A stretch of 64,000 nt of DNA from Gorsachius magnificus (GCA_034008185.1 CM067082.1:13934984-13998983), one strand, 5' to 3'. Shown: positions 24,321 to 34,360, counted from the stretch's first letter. The notes: generated by a model from the letters alone, not told the origin. Translations and numbers: made by a program.

Positions 24321-24576
24321 GCAGGCACTGCAGCTACTCCAACCTCAGCGACACCCACTGTAGCTACCCGCACTGTGGACACAGGCACTGCGGCTACTCC
24401 AACCCCAGCGACACCCACTGTAGCTACCCAAACTGTGGACACAGGCACTGCGGCTACTCCAACCCCAGTGACACCCACTGTAGCTACCCAAACTGTGGAC
24501 ACAGGCACTGTTGCTACTCCAACACCTGCAACATGCACTGTAGCTACGCAAACCCCAGCAACAGGCATTGCAGCTG
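24321..24576 (+). repeat. 60-bp minisatellite inside gag (4.3 copies)
   Basis: Units start at 24321, 24381, 24441 and 24501 with a partial fifth at 24561. Each encodes about 20 residues of the pattern TGTAATPTPATPTVATQTVD. The period is exactly 60 bp, so the frame is kept. The middle copies are nearly identical, while the first and last are more diverged. Provirus 2 has only a short, irregular version of the same Ala-Thr-Pro region at about 39060-39260. Confidence 0.95.
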
Positions 24577-25698
24577 AGACAGGGAGCGAACCTGTGCCGG
24601 TATCAGTTGCCCCTATACACAAGAAGAAATCTTGGAAGCGAAAGTCAACTCGTTTAGAAAGGGAGGATGAATCAGGGCCATCATAAAAGGAGGAGGAAGA
24701 GGAAGAGCTCATAAATGAGACAGAAACTACACGGTCTCTATCCTTGGGTGAGCTGCGAGATATGAGAAAAGATTTCAGCCGTCGTGCAGGAGAGCATCTT
24801 GTCACCTGGTTGCTCCGATGCTGGGATAATGGGGCCAGTAGCCTGGAACTGGAGGGTAAAGAAGCCAAGCAGCTGGGATCCCTTTCTAGGGAAGGCGGCA
24901 TTGACAAAGCGATTGGAAAAGGGACACAAGTCCTCAGCCTCTGGAGGCGACTACTGTCAGCCATGAAGGGAAAGATATCCCTTCAAGGAAGATGTCATAC
25001 ATCGCCCAGGCAAATGGACCACCGTGGAGAAAGGCATCCAGTACCTGAGGGAATTAGCTGTCCTGGAAGTGATTTATAGTGACCTGGACAATGACCAGCT
25101 GCCCAAAGATCCAGATAGTGTCCAGTGCACACGACCCACGTGGCGAAAGTTGTTACGGAGCGCACCAACACCATTTGCCAACACATGGGCAATGCTGAGC
25201 TGGGAAGCTGGACGGGGACCAACAGTGGATGAAGTTGGCTGGCCAGCTCCGGGAATATGAAGAAAGTATCTTTTTCCCTTTGTTTCGGCTGTGGAGAAAC
25301 TGTCCCGGAAGTTTGAACGACTCGAAAAGCGTATGCCCTACTCCCCTCCTGTACAGACCAGTATCTCAGCCATCAGAAGTAAGCGCCCTTCTGCTCAAGG
25401 AAAAGAATATCGAGGGTACACGCCACGGGGCACTCTATGGTTTTACCTGCGTGACCATGGAGAGGACATGAGGAAATGGGATGGAAAACCTACCTCGGCC
25501 CTAGAGTCACAAGTACGCGAGTTGCAAAGAAAAACAAACACAAAAGGGGGCTCTTCCAGGAAACTTGTTGCTCCGATTTCCAGAGACTGGGAAGACAGTA
25601 GTTTTTTCAGACAAAATAGAAGGGCTGATCTTAATTCTGATTGTGATGAAGGAACTTCTGACTCATATACACAAACGATGAGCAACAGTGACCAGGAT

Positions 25699-25701
25699 TA
25701 G
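25699..25701 (+). other. In-frame UAG between gag and pro-pol
   Basis: The gag end (…SNSDQD) stops at TAG and the protease frame continues directly in the same frame (next codons AGG GGC CCT). The same arrangement is present in provirus 2 at 37935-37937. Retroviruses that keep gag and pol in one frame separated by a UAG use stop-codon readthrough to make Gag-Pol; whether this family does is an inference. Confidence 0.7.
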
Positions 25702-27975
25702 AGGGGCCCTGCCTCCAGCCAGGTGGAGGAAAGGGACAACCGGGTCTACTGGACTGTGTGGATTCGATGGCCTGGCACGTCAGACCCACAGAAGTATAGA
25801 GCTCTAGTAGACACCGGTGCACAGTGTACTCTAATGCCATCAAGCCATATAGGGGCAGAATCCATTTGTATTTCTGGAGTGACAGGGGGATCTCAAGAGC
25901 TGACTGTATTGGAGGCCGAAGTGAGCCTAAACGGGAATGAGTGGCAAAAGCACCCCATTGTGACTGGGCCAGATGCTCCGTGCATCCTGGGCATAGACTA
26001 CCTCAGGAGAGGGTATTTCAAGGACCCAAAAGGGTACCGGTGGGCTTTTGGTATAGCTGCCTTGGAGGCAGAAGAAATTAAGCAGCTATCTACCTTGCCT
26101 GGTCTCTCAAAGGACCCTTTGGTTGTGGGATTGCTGAGTGTTGAAGAACAAGTGACGATTGCCACCACAACAGTGCACAGGCGGCAATATCGCACCAACC
26201 GAGACTCCCTGATTCCCATCCATAAGCTGATTCGTCGACTGGAGAGCCAAGGAGTGATCAGCAAGACTCGATCACCCTTTAACAGTCCCATATGGCCAGT
26301 GAGAAAGTCTGATGGAGAGTGGAGACTGACAGTAGACTATCGTGGCCTGAATGAAGTTACGCCACCACTGAGTGCTGCCATGCCGGACATGTTAGAACTT
26401 CAATACGAACTGGAGTCAAAGGCAGCCAAGTGGTATGCCACAACTGATATTGCAAATGCTTTCTTTTCAATCCCTTTGGCAGCAGAGTGCAGGCCACAGT
26501 TTGCTTTTACTTGGAGGGGCGTCCAGTATACCTGGAACCGACTGCCCCAGGGGTGGAGACACAGCCCTACCATTTGCCATGGACTGATCCAGACAGCACT
26601 GGAACAGGGTAATGCTCCAGAGCACCTGCAATATATTGATGACATCATTGTGTGGGGCAATACAGCAGAAGAAGTTTTTGAGAAAGGGAAGAAAATAGTC
26701 CAAATCCTTCTGAAGGCCGGTTTTGCCATAAAACAAAGTAAGGTCAAAGGACCTGCACAGGAGATCCAGTTTTTAGGAATCAAATGGCAAGATGGACGTC
26801 GTCAGATTCCAATGGATGTGATCAATAAAATAACAGCTATGTCTCCACCAACTAGCAAAAAGGAAACACAAGCTTTCTTGGGCGTTGTGGGTTTTTGGAG
26901 AATGCATATTCCAAATTACAGCCAGATTGTAAGCCCTCTCTACCAAGTGACCCGGAAGAAGAACGATTTCAAATGGGGCCCTGAACAACGACAAGCCTTT
27001 GAACAAATTAAACGGGAGATAGTGCATGCAGTAGCCCTTGGGCCGGTCCGGGCAGGGCAAGATGTAAAGAATGTGCTCTACACCGCAGCCGGAGAGAATG
27101 GCCCTACCTGGAGCCTCTGGCAGAAAGCACCAGGGGAGACTCGAGGCCGACCCCTAGGCTTTTGGAGTCGGGGATACAGAGGATCTGAAGCCAACTATAC
27201 TCCAACTGAAAAAGAGATATTAGCAGCATATGAAGGGGTTCGAGCTGCTTCAGAAGTGGTTGGTACTGAAGCACAGCTCCTCCTGGCACCCCGAATGCCG
27301 GTGCTGGGCTGGATGTTCAAAGGGAAGGTCCCCTCTACACATCATGCAACTGATGCTACGTGGAGTAAGTGGGTCGCACTGATTACACAACGGGCTCGAA
27401 TAGGAAACCTCAGTCACCCAGGAACCTTGGAAGTGATCACAGACTGGCCAGAAGGCAAAGATTTTGGAGTATCACCAGAGGAAGAGGTGGTGTGTGCTGA
27501 AGAAGCCCCATTGTACAATAAACTGCCAGAAAATGAGAAGCAATATGCCCTGTTCACTGATGGGTCTTGCCGTCTTGCGGGAAAGCATCGAAGGTGGAAG
27601 GCTGCTGTATGGAGTCCTACAAGACAAGTCACAGAGATTGCTGAAGGAGAAGGTGAATCAAGTCAGTTTGCAGAGGTGAAAGCCATCCAGCTGGCTTTAG
27701 ATATTGCTGAAAGAGAAAAATGGCCAGTGCTCTATCTCTATACTGACTCATGGATGGTGGCAAATGCTTTGTGGGGGTGGTTACAGCAATGGAAGCAGAG
27801 CAACTGGCAGCGCAGGGGAAAACCCATCTGGGCAGCCGCATTGTGGCAAGATATTGCTGCCCGGGTAGAGAACCTGGTTGTAAAGGTACATCATGTAGAT
27901 GCTCATGTACCCAAGAGTCGGGCCTCGGAAGAACATCAAAACAACCAGCAGGCAGATCAGGCTGCTAAGATTTAA
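25702..27975 (+). CDS. Provirus 1 protease / reverse transcriptase / RNase H (open frame)
   Basis: One uninterrupted frame of about 757 codons from the gag UAG to TAA at 27973-27975. No ATG start is needed if it is expressed by readthrough; counting from the GTG at 25723 gives these landmarks. Protease: aspartic active site VDTGA (D30) and the C-terminal ILGIDYL motif near residue 90. Reverse transcriptase: LTVDYRGLNEV, TTDIANAFFSIPL, LPQGWRHSPT and the catalytic YIDD at residues 304-307 (26632-26643). RNase H: FTDGS (D613), the QFAEVKAIQLAL glutamate, YTDSW and HVDAH. It would convert viral RNA to DNA and process Gag-Pol. The frame is undamaged up to its end, unlike provirus 2, where a one-base deletion breaks the protease-RT junction. 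It ends in a stop before integrase that provirus 2 shares. Class III (ERVL-like) affinity is from motif style. Confidence 0.93.
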   Translation, partial: RGPASSQVEERDNRVYWTVWIRWPGTSDPQKYRALVDTGAQCTLMPSSHIGAESICISGVTGGSQELTVLEAEVSLNGNEWQKHPIVTGPDAPCILGIDYLRRGYFKDPKGYRWAFGIAALEAEEIKQLSTLPGLSKDPLVVGLLSVEEQVTIATTTVHRRQYRTNRDSLIPIHKLIRRLESQGVISKTRSPFNSPIWPVRKSDGEWRLTVDYRGLNEVTPPLSAAMPDMLELQYELESKAAKWYATTDIANAFFSIPLAAECRPQFAFTWRGVQYTWNRLPQGWRHSPTICHGLIQTALEQGNAPEHLQYIDDIIVWGNTAEEVFEKGKKIVQILLKAGFAIKQSKVKGPAQEIQFLGIKWQDGRRQIPMDVINKITAMSPPTSKKETQAFLGVVGFWRMHIPNYSQIVSPLYQVTRKKNDFKWGPEQRQAFEQIKREIVHAVALGPVRAGQDVKNVLYTAAGENGPTWSLWQKAPGETRGRPLGFWSRGYRGSEANYTPTEKEILAAYEGVRAASEVVGTEAQLLLAPRMPVLGWMFKGKVPSTHHATDATWSKWVALITQRARIGNLSHPGTLEVITDWPEGKDFGVSPEEEVVCAEEAPLYNKLPENEKQYALFTDGSCRLAGKHRRWKAAVWSPTRQVTEIAEGEGESSQFAEVKAIQLALDIAEREKWPVLYLYTDSWMVANALWGWLQQWKQSNWQRRGKPIWAAALWQDIAARVENLVVKVHHVDAHVPKSRASEEHQNNQQADQAAKI

Positions 27976-28644
27976 GTGGCTCAGGTAGATCTGGACTGGC
28001 AACATAAGGGTGAATTATTTCTAGCTCGGTGGGCCCATGACACCTCAGGCCATCAAGGAAGAGATGCAACATACAGATGGGCTCGTGATCGAGGGGTGGA
28101 CTTAACTATGGACGCTATTGCACAGGTTATCCATGACTGTGAAACATGTGCTGTGATCAAACAAGCCAAGCGGTTAAAGCCTCTTTGGTATGGAGGACGG
28201 TGGCTGAAATACAAATATGGGGAGGCTTGGCAGATTGATTATATCACACTCCCACAAACCCGCCATGGCAAATGCTATGTGCTCACCATGGTGGAAGCGA
28301 CCACCGGATGGTTGGAAACATATCCCGTGCCCCATGCCACCACCCGGAACACTATCCTAGGCCTTGAAAAACAAGTCCTGTGGCGACATGGCACTCCAGA
28401 AAGAATTGAGTCAGACAATGGAACTCATTTCCGAAACAGCCTCATAGACAAATGGGCCAAAGAGCATGGCATTGAGTGGGTCTATCACATCCCCTATCGT
28501 GCACCAGCCTCTGGGAAAATTGAACGATACAATGGACTGTTAAAAACTACACTGAAAGCAATGGGTGGAGGAACATTCAAACATTGGGATACACATTTAG
28601 CAAAGGCTACCTGGTTAGTCAACACTAGAGGATCTGCCAACTGA
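27976..28644 (+). pseudogene. Provirus 1 integrase, N-terminal zinc and catalytic core domains
   Basis: Continues the pol frame after TAA (27973-27975). The N-terminal HHCC zinc-binding domain has H21, H26, C55 and C58 counting from the GTG at 27976. The catalytic core shows D88 (WQIDYI), D147 (IESDNGTHF) and E183 (GKIERYNG), that is D-x58-D-x35-E, the retroviral integrase signature. It would join viral DNA ends to the host chromosome with a 5-bp stagger. A TGA at 28642-28644 cuts it before the C-terminal domain. Separated from RT by one stop and from its own C terminus by another, it cannot be made as part of a normal Gag-Pol. All 222 codons are the same as in provirus 2. Confidence 0.9.
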
Positions 28645-28884
28645 GCTGGCCCTGCCCAATCAAACCTCTTACGTACTGTAGAAGGGGATAAAGTCCCTGT
28701 AGTGCATGCAAAAAATATGCTGGGGAAGACAGTCTGGGTTACTCCTGCCTCAGGTAAAGGCAAACCCATCCGTGGGATTGCTTTTGCTCAAGGACCTGGC
28801 TCTACTTGGTGGGTGATGCTGAAGGATGGGGAAGTCCGATGTGTACCTCAAAAGGATTTGATTTTGGGTGAAAATAGCCAATGA
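28645..28884 (+). pseudogene. Provirus 1 integrase C-terminal domain
   Basis: The same frame goes on for 79 codons after the TGA: GPAQSNLLRTVEGDKVPV, then NMLGKTVWV, GSTWWVMLKDGEVRCV and QKDLILGEN, ending at TGA 28882-28884. The small beta-rich, Trp-containing pattern and position match the integrase DNA-binding C-terminal domain. It is a continuation of the integrase, not a separate gene. Confidence 0.75.
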
Positions 28885-29275
28885 ACTGAATTGTATAATG
28901 TTAATTGCTGTATAATATAGTATGTCATCATTTTTACTATTGCTGTATATTCTATCAATGGTATAGCAGTAGGAATCGCCCAGATTAAGAACAATGAATT
29001 CTGAAGAAACTAAGGAAGTGCAGCGAATGGAACCAGAACTGACTTCAGCAAGCAACAACCCAACACCAGACCCCATCTCTCCTGCCCTGAAAGACTGTTA
29101 CGACAGATGAAGCCCAAAACCGTGGACTAAATGAACCCAATGGACATTTCAGAGGGATGGTCCATAGACTAAGGGAATGATATCTGTGTATGTACCAAAA
29201 AGATGAGAAAATGGTGGTGATTAATTGGAATGTATTGTAAGGGTAGGACCTAAGCATGATGTAAATGGTATAGAA
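28885..29275 (+). other. Post-pol region of provirus 1, no env
   Basis: Only about 390 bp lie between the end of pol and the polypurine tract. No envelope signal peptide, furin site, fusion peptide or membrane anchor is visible, and there is no room for an env gene. A dUTPase, present in some ERVL elements, is also not seen. Up to 29138 the sequence matches provirus 2 exactly; beyond that the two diverge. Confidence 0.8.
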
Positions 29276-29287
29276 TAAGGGGTGGAA
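29276..29287 (+). other. Polypurine tract of provirus 1
   Basis: AAGGGGTGGAA, interrupted by one T, lies immediately before the TG of the 3' LTR. This is where plus-strand DNA synthesis would be primed. Provirus 2 has a similar GGGGGTGG tract at the equivalent place. Confidence 0.75.
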
Positions 29288-29725
29288 TGTTCTGGTTTCA
29301 GCTGGGATAGAGTCAATTTTCTTCACAGAAGCTAGCATAGTGCTGTGTTTTGGGAGTACAGGGTTAGTCAGTCGGGTCGGTCGAGTCGGTCAGTCGGTCG
29401 CGGGCAGAGTGGTCGCAGCTCGGGCTGTGTGATCGTGGCCCGGGGGGAGTGATTGCTGCTCGGGACGGGCTGGGCATCGGTCAGCGGGTGGTGAGCAATT
29501 GCATTGTGCATCACTTGTTTTATATATTCTGTATATTTTCTTACCACTATTATTATTATTATTATTATTGTTATTCTTCTCTCTTATTAAACTGTCTCTA
29601 TCTCAACCCACGGGTCTTACTTTTTTTTTCTTTTCTCCGATTCTCTCCCCCATCCCACTGAGGGAGGGGGGGAGTGAGCGAGCGGCTGCGTGGTGCTTAG
29701 TTGCCAGCCGGGTTAAACCACGACA
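29288..29725 (+). mobile_element. Provirus 1 3' LTR, short form (438 bp)
   Basis: Starts TGTTCTGGTTTCAGCTGGGA and ends ACCACGACA. Compared with the 577-600 bp LTRs in this window it lacks two blocks: one between TGTTTTGG and GAGTACAG (about 29352), and one between GTACAG and GTTAGTC (about 29361). The second block contains the ACCATATAAC stretch, the best TATA candidate in the longer LTRs. A (GGTC/AGTC)n-like stretch at about 29368-29400 and an ATT trinucleotide run at about 29550-29570 remain. The bases after it, AGAAT, should be one copy of its target duplication; the other copy is lost with the 5' LTR. Confidence 0.93.
29586..29591 (+). terminator. Candidate polyadenylation signal ATTAAA in LTR
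   Basis: ATTAAA is conserved at the same place in all LTR copies here (as TTTAAT on the plus strand in minus-oriented ones) and is the only good poly-A hexamer in the LTR. The function is inferred. Confidence 0.45.
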
Positions 29726-30091
29726 AGAATATACAAAACGAATGATGCACAATACAACTGCTCACCACCCGCCGACCGATGCCCAGCCCGTCCTGAGCAG
29801 CAATCAGTACCCGAGCGACCGACCGACCCACCAACCCCCCCGAGCATGACGTTATATGGTATGGAATAGCTCTTTGGACAGTTTGGATCCTAGCTGTGCT
29901 GTACTCCCGGCTTGTTATGCACCTGGCCGAGCAGGAGAAGCTCAAAAAGTCCTTGAACAGTCTGAGCACTGCTTGGCAACAACTAAAAACATCAGCGTGT
30001 TATCAACATTCTTCTAGCACTAAATCCAAAGCACAGCACTATGCTAGCTTCTGTGAAGAAAATTAACTCCATCCCAGCCGAAACCAGGACA
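29726..30091 (-). mobile_element. Outer LTR, second half
   Basis: Resumes the minus-oriented LTR exactly where the left half stopped: AGAATATACAAAACGAATGA, continuing through CACCTGGCCGAGCAGGAGAA and ending GAAACCAGGACA at 30091. Together with 23866-24054 it makes one LTR of about 555 bp. The following GTCAT (30092-30096) matches the GTCAC before the left half at four of five bases. Confidence 0.93.
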
Positions 30092-30096
30092 GTCAT

Positions 30097-33000
30097 GCCA
30101 CCCCAGCCCAGGGCCAGCGCCCCTGTTGCTTTGCACATCCGAGGGTCCTTCACCCCCAGGCAGCTGCTGCGACTGGAGCCCAGGCTTTTGTGCGTGTGTG
30201 ACAAGGCAGAGCTGAAGACAGCGGCACCCAGGGGACAGTGACGATGACGTGCCGAGGGTAGATCATCCTGCTAGCAAGGCCAGCTAGGTGTGTCCCACCG
30301 GCCTGGAGATCAGCTAACGCCCAGCCAGCGTCTCGGTCAGCCGGCGTCTCCCTGAGCGATGCTTACGACTGAGAGGGATCATGTTGAGCACGTTTGTAAT
30401 TGATTCAGTACTGTTGTGTGACAAAACACAATAGCTTTGTATGAGGCTTTAATATAAATCTCTTGCACTAGCAGAGCCTAGTAATTGAATCAATATACAA
30501 GCAAGGCTGGAGCAGCACAATGAAAAAGTTTGGTTCCAGGTTAAATGTGAAACAGATGTTCCCCGACCCTCTCCCCTTCCCGCCCTGCTGCCTCCCCTTT
30601 TGTCCCTGCCAACTGCAGACATGAAGCGCTCCTAATTTAAAATGACAAAGAAAAAAGAAAAAAAAAAAAAAGCCAAAATAGAAAGCAATTGCATGATTCT
30701 TTGGCAGAGTTAATGACGAGTTGTTGGTGGTTGAGAGCAAGGCATCCCGTTTGTCAGGGCAAATGGCAGTGGCTCTGAAAGGGTCGGGAGGGGGTGGGTA
30801 TCGCTGGGTGTGAGGCGATGAAGGAATCAGGCAGAGCCCCCCGGGAGCGGTTCCTCTCACCCAAAGTTTGCAGAAGGGGCTTGGGGAACTGGCAATGGCT
30901 GTGTCCAGTTCTGTAGTGGCAACACACACGGGGTAGGTTCTACAGCTCCTGGGGACCTTCCCAGTGACCCAAGGTGGCCTCAGGTCACAAAAGAGAAACC
31001 AAAGTGGAATTTTCTGGCACAAAGGTCTTCTGGGGTGGCTCTACCAGAAAGCACTGGAGGTGCTGAGGGGCTCACCCCACAGAAGGGGGACTCTGGCATG
31101 AGGCTGCTGATGTCCTTGACCAATATGGGGGCAGAGGCATTGAGGAAGGTGGTAAACATCAGTGATGACTCCCGTTTTGGGAGGATGCAAGCAGGTGAAA
31201 CTGCCCTCCCTGCCTGCATTCAGGGGTGTGAGTAGGAAACCTGCATGTCATATTTTGGCTATCCAAGAAGGATGGCACTTTCAACTAGGAACTGCTTACT
31301 GGGTTTCTGTAAAGTTTCCAAAAGCACAGGAGGAGCCAGCGTAAGAGCGATGGCTGGATGGTTTCCTGTCCCCTGTTTCTGAATGATAGTCAGTCTTGGC
31401 AAAGAGATATAATCCCTGCTGGATATTCCTCAGGCTGCTTTACTTGGCTGTCACCAGACCAGGCTCATTTACTCTTAAATTTCTCCTTGTCTGAGTAGCA
31501 TTCAACAATCTTTATATTCCTTGGTTCCTTCTGTAGCGCAGGATCAATCTGTGCCACCACTGCCATGGAGATGAGATGTCAAAGCCCTACCAGCGCTGGC
31601 CTACAAGGATTTGGGCTGACTCACAACCCCCTCAGCTCCCACTGGTGTTCCTGTTTCCAGTCAGGGCGGTGACAAATCTCCATCTGTGGTAGTGAAAGCA
31701 CATGAACACACATCTCTTTTGGATGAGATCCAACTACCAGCTGCTCTTTACCCTTCTTAAACTTGCTTTACCATGCTTAGACCTATGGCTCATGGCCTGG
31801 AGTAATACATGAGAAATCAGTCTATCCTCAGTTCACATCCAGGGGTCAGCATAGATTTGCTTTACTACTTAAGGCAAGTTATCTTCCTTGCCACAGTCTC
31901 GCTCATGTAGAATGGCACCGCTCTACGGCAGCGGGATAACTCTGCGTACCTGTGATTACAGTAAGGGGAAAAGTCTGTATTTAGGAATTTGATGAAGGAG
32001 GGCAGTGAGAGCAAAGAGTCAGCATAACATCAGTAACTTGTGAATTACTTTATATATAAGTAGATTGAATAGGATGGGATCATCACCCAACACTTTCTCC
32101 TTGGAAGGTGAATCATTCTCCTTTCAAGTGTTAAAAGGGGAAAAAAGGCCTAACAGTGTTCCTTAAATAAGTGATATGTTTAACCACTTTTTGTTGGACG
32201 ATTTGTATCCTGATGTATTCTCAGGAACGGTTCATTCTGGTATGAGACTCATCACAGTCAAACTCATTTAAAAATAGATTAAATAGCTTTTGTGCCTTCT
32301 GTGTGCACTCTGGCTGAAAACATGGGACCTGCAAAGACCCCCCCTAGATCGTCAAAGAACATCACTCCTGTTCTTATTTTGCTTGTTTGAATGCAGTTTT
32401 TTCTAATGCTTTCCCCACTGTGTTCATGGGCAGTTTATAATAATTTGATATTCTGCCACCACTGATGTTTATCCTAAACAAGTTTCTTTTTTTGATTTAT
32501 TCTCTATGGTATTTTTACAAGGAACTCGCACATATTTTCTAAACATGCATTTGATGAAGGTAAACAAAAAAGGCCCTCCACACGCTTCAGTACCTTGATT
32601 TGAACTCATCTTTCCGGAAAACAGGTATGTTAATCCGAGCACAGAAGTCCGTTTAAGGTCTCACCAATACCATACACAATGCTATTAATGATTCTCTGAA
32701 AATGGTAGTAATGCCTCATCTCTTGTAGACTACTGCATTTTTCTTCTACTTTCGCATTTCTCTGACTACTGCATTTTATAAAGATCATGTTATTTTGATA
32801 GTTCATAGGTTTTTTAGGACTTAAGAGAACATCAGAATCTCTTGTACTGTTTTCACTCATAATCCCTCCAGATTGTGATATCAGTGTGAGGTAGTGGACT
32901 ACATACATGATGTTGCAACTACTCTGCGTGTTATCTAATTTCTCTGAATCTATGACACAGGTGTACCCAGTGAGATATTCTAGGTATGCTTCATATCAAA

Positions 33001-33775
33001 GATGGGTACCCAGATTCATGTCTACGGGAAATTTTGTTAGCATCCTCTCAATTATTTTACGTATGGAGCTGATCTAATATGAAGGACGGTGTTCTTGAAG
33101 CTGGGGCTACCAACAACAGCCCTTTCCAGAACAACTGTGAAATTCTTTTATCATTCTCCTTATTTGAATTAAAATTCCCTACATGGCAATGTATATATTG
33201 CTCTTCTGAAATTAGGATAGTCATATCTGTATTTTCTTCACCTGGAGAATCAACTACTTTATCAAAGAAAAATATCAGATTTGTTTCTTACAACCAACCT
33301 TTCAGAGAACAATGTTGTAGTTTATCCTTTCTTTCAGTCACTTAACTACCTTTTCTTCATGTTTTCCTTTCTCTAAACCTAAAACACTGTTGAAGTCAGA
33401 GCAGCAAACCTATAGTTGCTCAGACTGCATTACTTTTATATCTTGAACACTGAAAAGGGGTTTTCTACTCTCCACTTATATTTCAGTGTCATTGATTTGA
33501 TGAATCTGCTAAATAACGTTGATGCTGGACTTGTACTCTATGTGATAATTTTCCTATGTTTCTCCATGGAGACTATTTGCCCTCTCCACACCCAGCTGGA
33601 GTTTAGGAAGATGTTTGAAGTTAGTGTCTGTCCTTGATACAGTGCTTTCCTTTTCCATCCATGTGCTCCAATTAGTCATTCTGATTTTGCCATCATACTC
33701 TGTATCATCAATCACATTGAAAACTGAGGCAAAATTTCATTTAATTTCCTAAGGCTGTGCTAAGGTTATGGTCAT
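30097..33775. other. Non-coding sequence between the two proviruses
   Basis: The first 1.3 kb is GC-richer than its surroundings. The part near 30380-30520 is AT-rich with TAATTGATTCAG and TAATTGAATCAAT in opposite sense, a homeodomain-site-like pair. No coding exon is recognised. A 184-codon open frame on the minus strand (30468-31022) includes a poly-Phe run made by the poly-A at 30650-30671 and has no domain. Confidence 0.5.
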
Positions 33776-33780
33776 CTCAA

Positions 33781-34357
33781 TGTCGTGGTTTAACCCGGCT
33801 GGCAACTAAGCACCACGCAGCCGCTCGCTCACTCCCCCCCCCCCTCCCTCAGTGGGATGGGGGAGAGAATCGGGAAGGGGAAAAAGGTTAGAGCCGAGGG
33901 CTGAGATAAAGACAGTTTAATAAGAGAAAATAATAATAATAGTAATAATGAGGATGATAACAAAATATACAGAATATACAAAACGAATGATGCACAATGC
34001 AATTGCTCACCACCCGCCGACCGATGCCCAGCCCGTCCTGAGCCGCAATCAGTACCCGAGCCGTGATCCCTCTCCCTGCGACTGACCAACCGACTAAACC
34101 CCCCCCCGAGCATGATGTTATATGGTACGGAATAGCTCTTTGGACAGTTTGGGTCCTAGCTGTGCTGTACTCCCAGCTTGTTATGCACCTGGCCGAGCAG
34201 GAGAAGCTCAAAAAGTCCTTGAACAGTCTGAGCACTGCTTGGCAACAACTAAAAACATCAGCGTGTTATCAACATTCTTCTAGCACTAAATCCAAAGCAC
34301 AGCACTATGCTAGCTTCTGTGAGGAAAATTAACTCCATCACAGCCAAAACCAGGACA
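33781..34357 (-). mobile_element. Provirus 2 3' LTR (577 bp)
   Basis: TGTCGTGGTTTAACCCGGCT at the left and AAAACCAGGACA at the right (plus strand). Compared with the 5' LTR it lacks an 18-bp duplicated unit (a GATCAGTACCCGAGCCGC-type repeat), has a longer AAT run and has about ten substitutions. Confidence 0.96.
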
Positions 34358-34360
34358 TTA

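Larger units (their letters stand above)
24055..25701 (+). pseudogene. Provirus 1 gag, truncated and broken
   Basis: The gag region of provirus 1. It opens at the truncation point with a segment homologous to residues about 55 onward of the longer gag copy in provirus 2 (both contain an NYT sequon). A hydrophobic segment follows (MALLLGLLNIVQLLLRVRLLL), then a 20-residue tandem repeat, a basic stretch (HKKKSWKRKST) and a capsid-like region. Visible breaks: a stop TAA at 24684-24686, where provirus 2 reads CAA; an extra G within 24968-24970, which shifts the frame; and a frame disruption near 25230-25290 that is shared with provirus 2. The last part (about 25291-25698) is open, contains RKFERLEKRM and RELQRKTNTKGGSSRKL, and ends at a UAG. 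I see no CCHC zinc knuckle. Identity as gag rests on position and on the following protease. Confidence 0.75.
24055..29725 (+). mobile_element. Provirus 1: ERVL-like endogenous retrovirus, 5'-truncated, nested in an LTR of its own family
   Basis: Contains, in order, the 3' part of gag, protease, reverse transcriptase, RNase H, integrase, a short non-coding stretch, a polypurine tract and a 3' LTR. The 5' LTR, primer-binding site and roughly the first 200 bp or more of the gag frame are missing. It sits inside an LTR of the same family in the opposite orientation. From about 25073 to 29138 it is almost identical, in inverted orientation, to provirus 2 at 33781-40668. There is no env. Pol features (LPQGW-HSPTICHGL around the RT, DTGA protease, DX35E integrase) and the lack of env fit avian class III ERVL-like elements. 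It is a defective copy. Confidence 0.93.

Noticed and set aside
24257..24964. 235-codon open frame on the minus strand with Val/Ala/Gly repeats
   Set aside because: It is antisense to the gag minisatellite of provirus 1. The 60-bp period keeps several frames open at once, and there is no independent coding signal.
28885..29275. Envelope gene or dUTPase after pol
   Set aside because: Under 400 bp, full of stops in all frames, and no envelope or dUTPase motif.
30468..31022. 184-codon minus-strand open frame
   Set aside because: Contains a poly-Phe run made by a poly-A stretch, Pro/Ser-rich GC composition and no domain; most likely chance.
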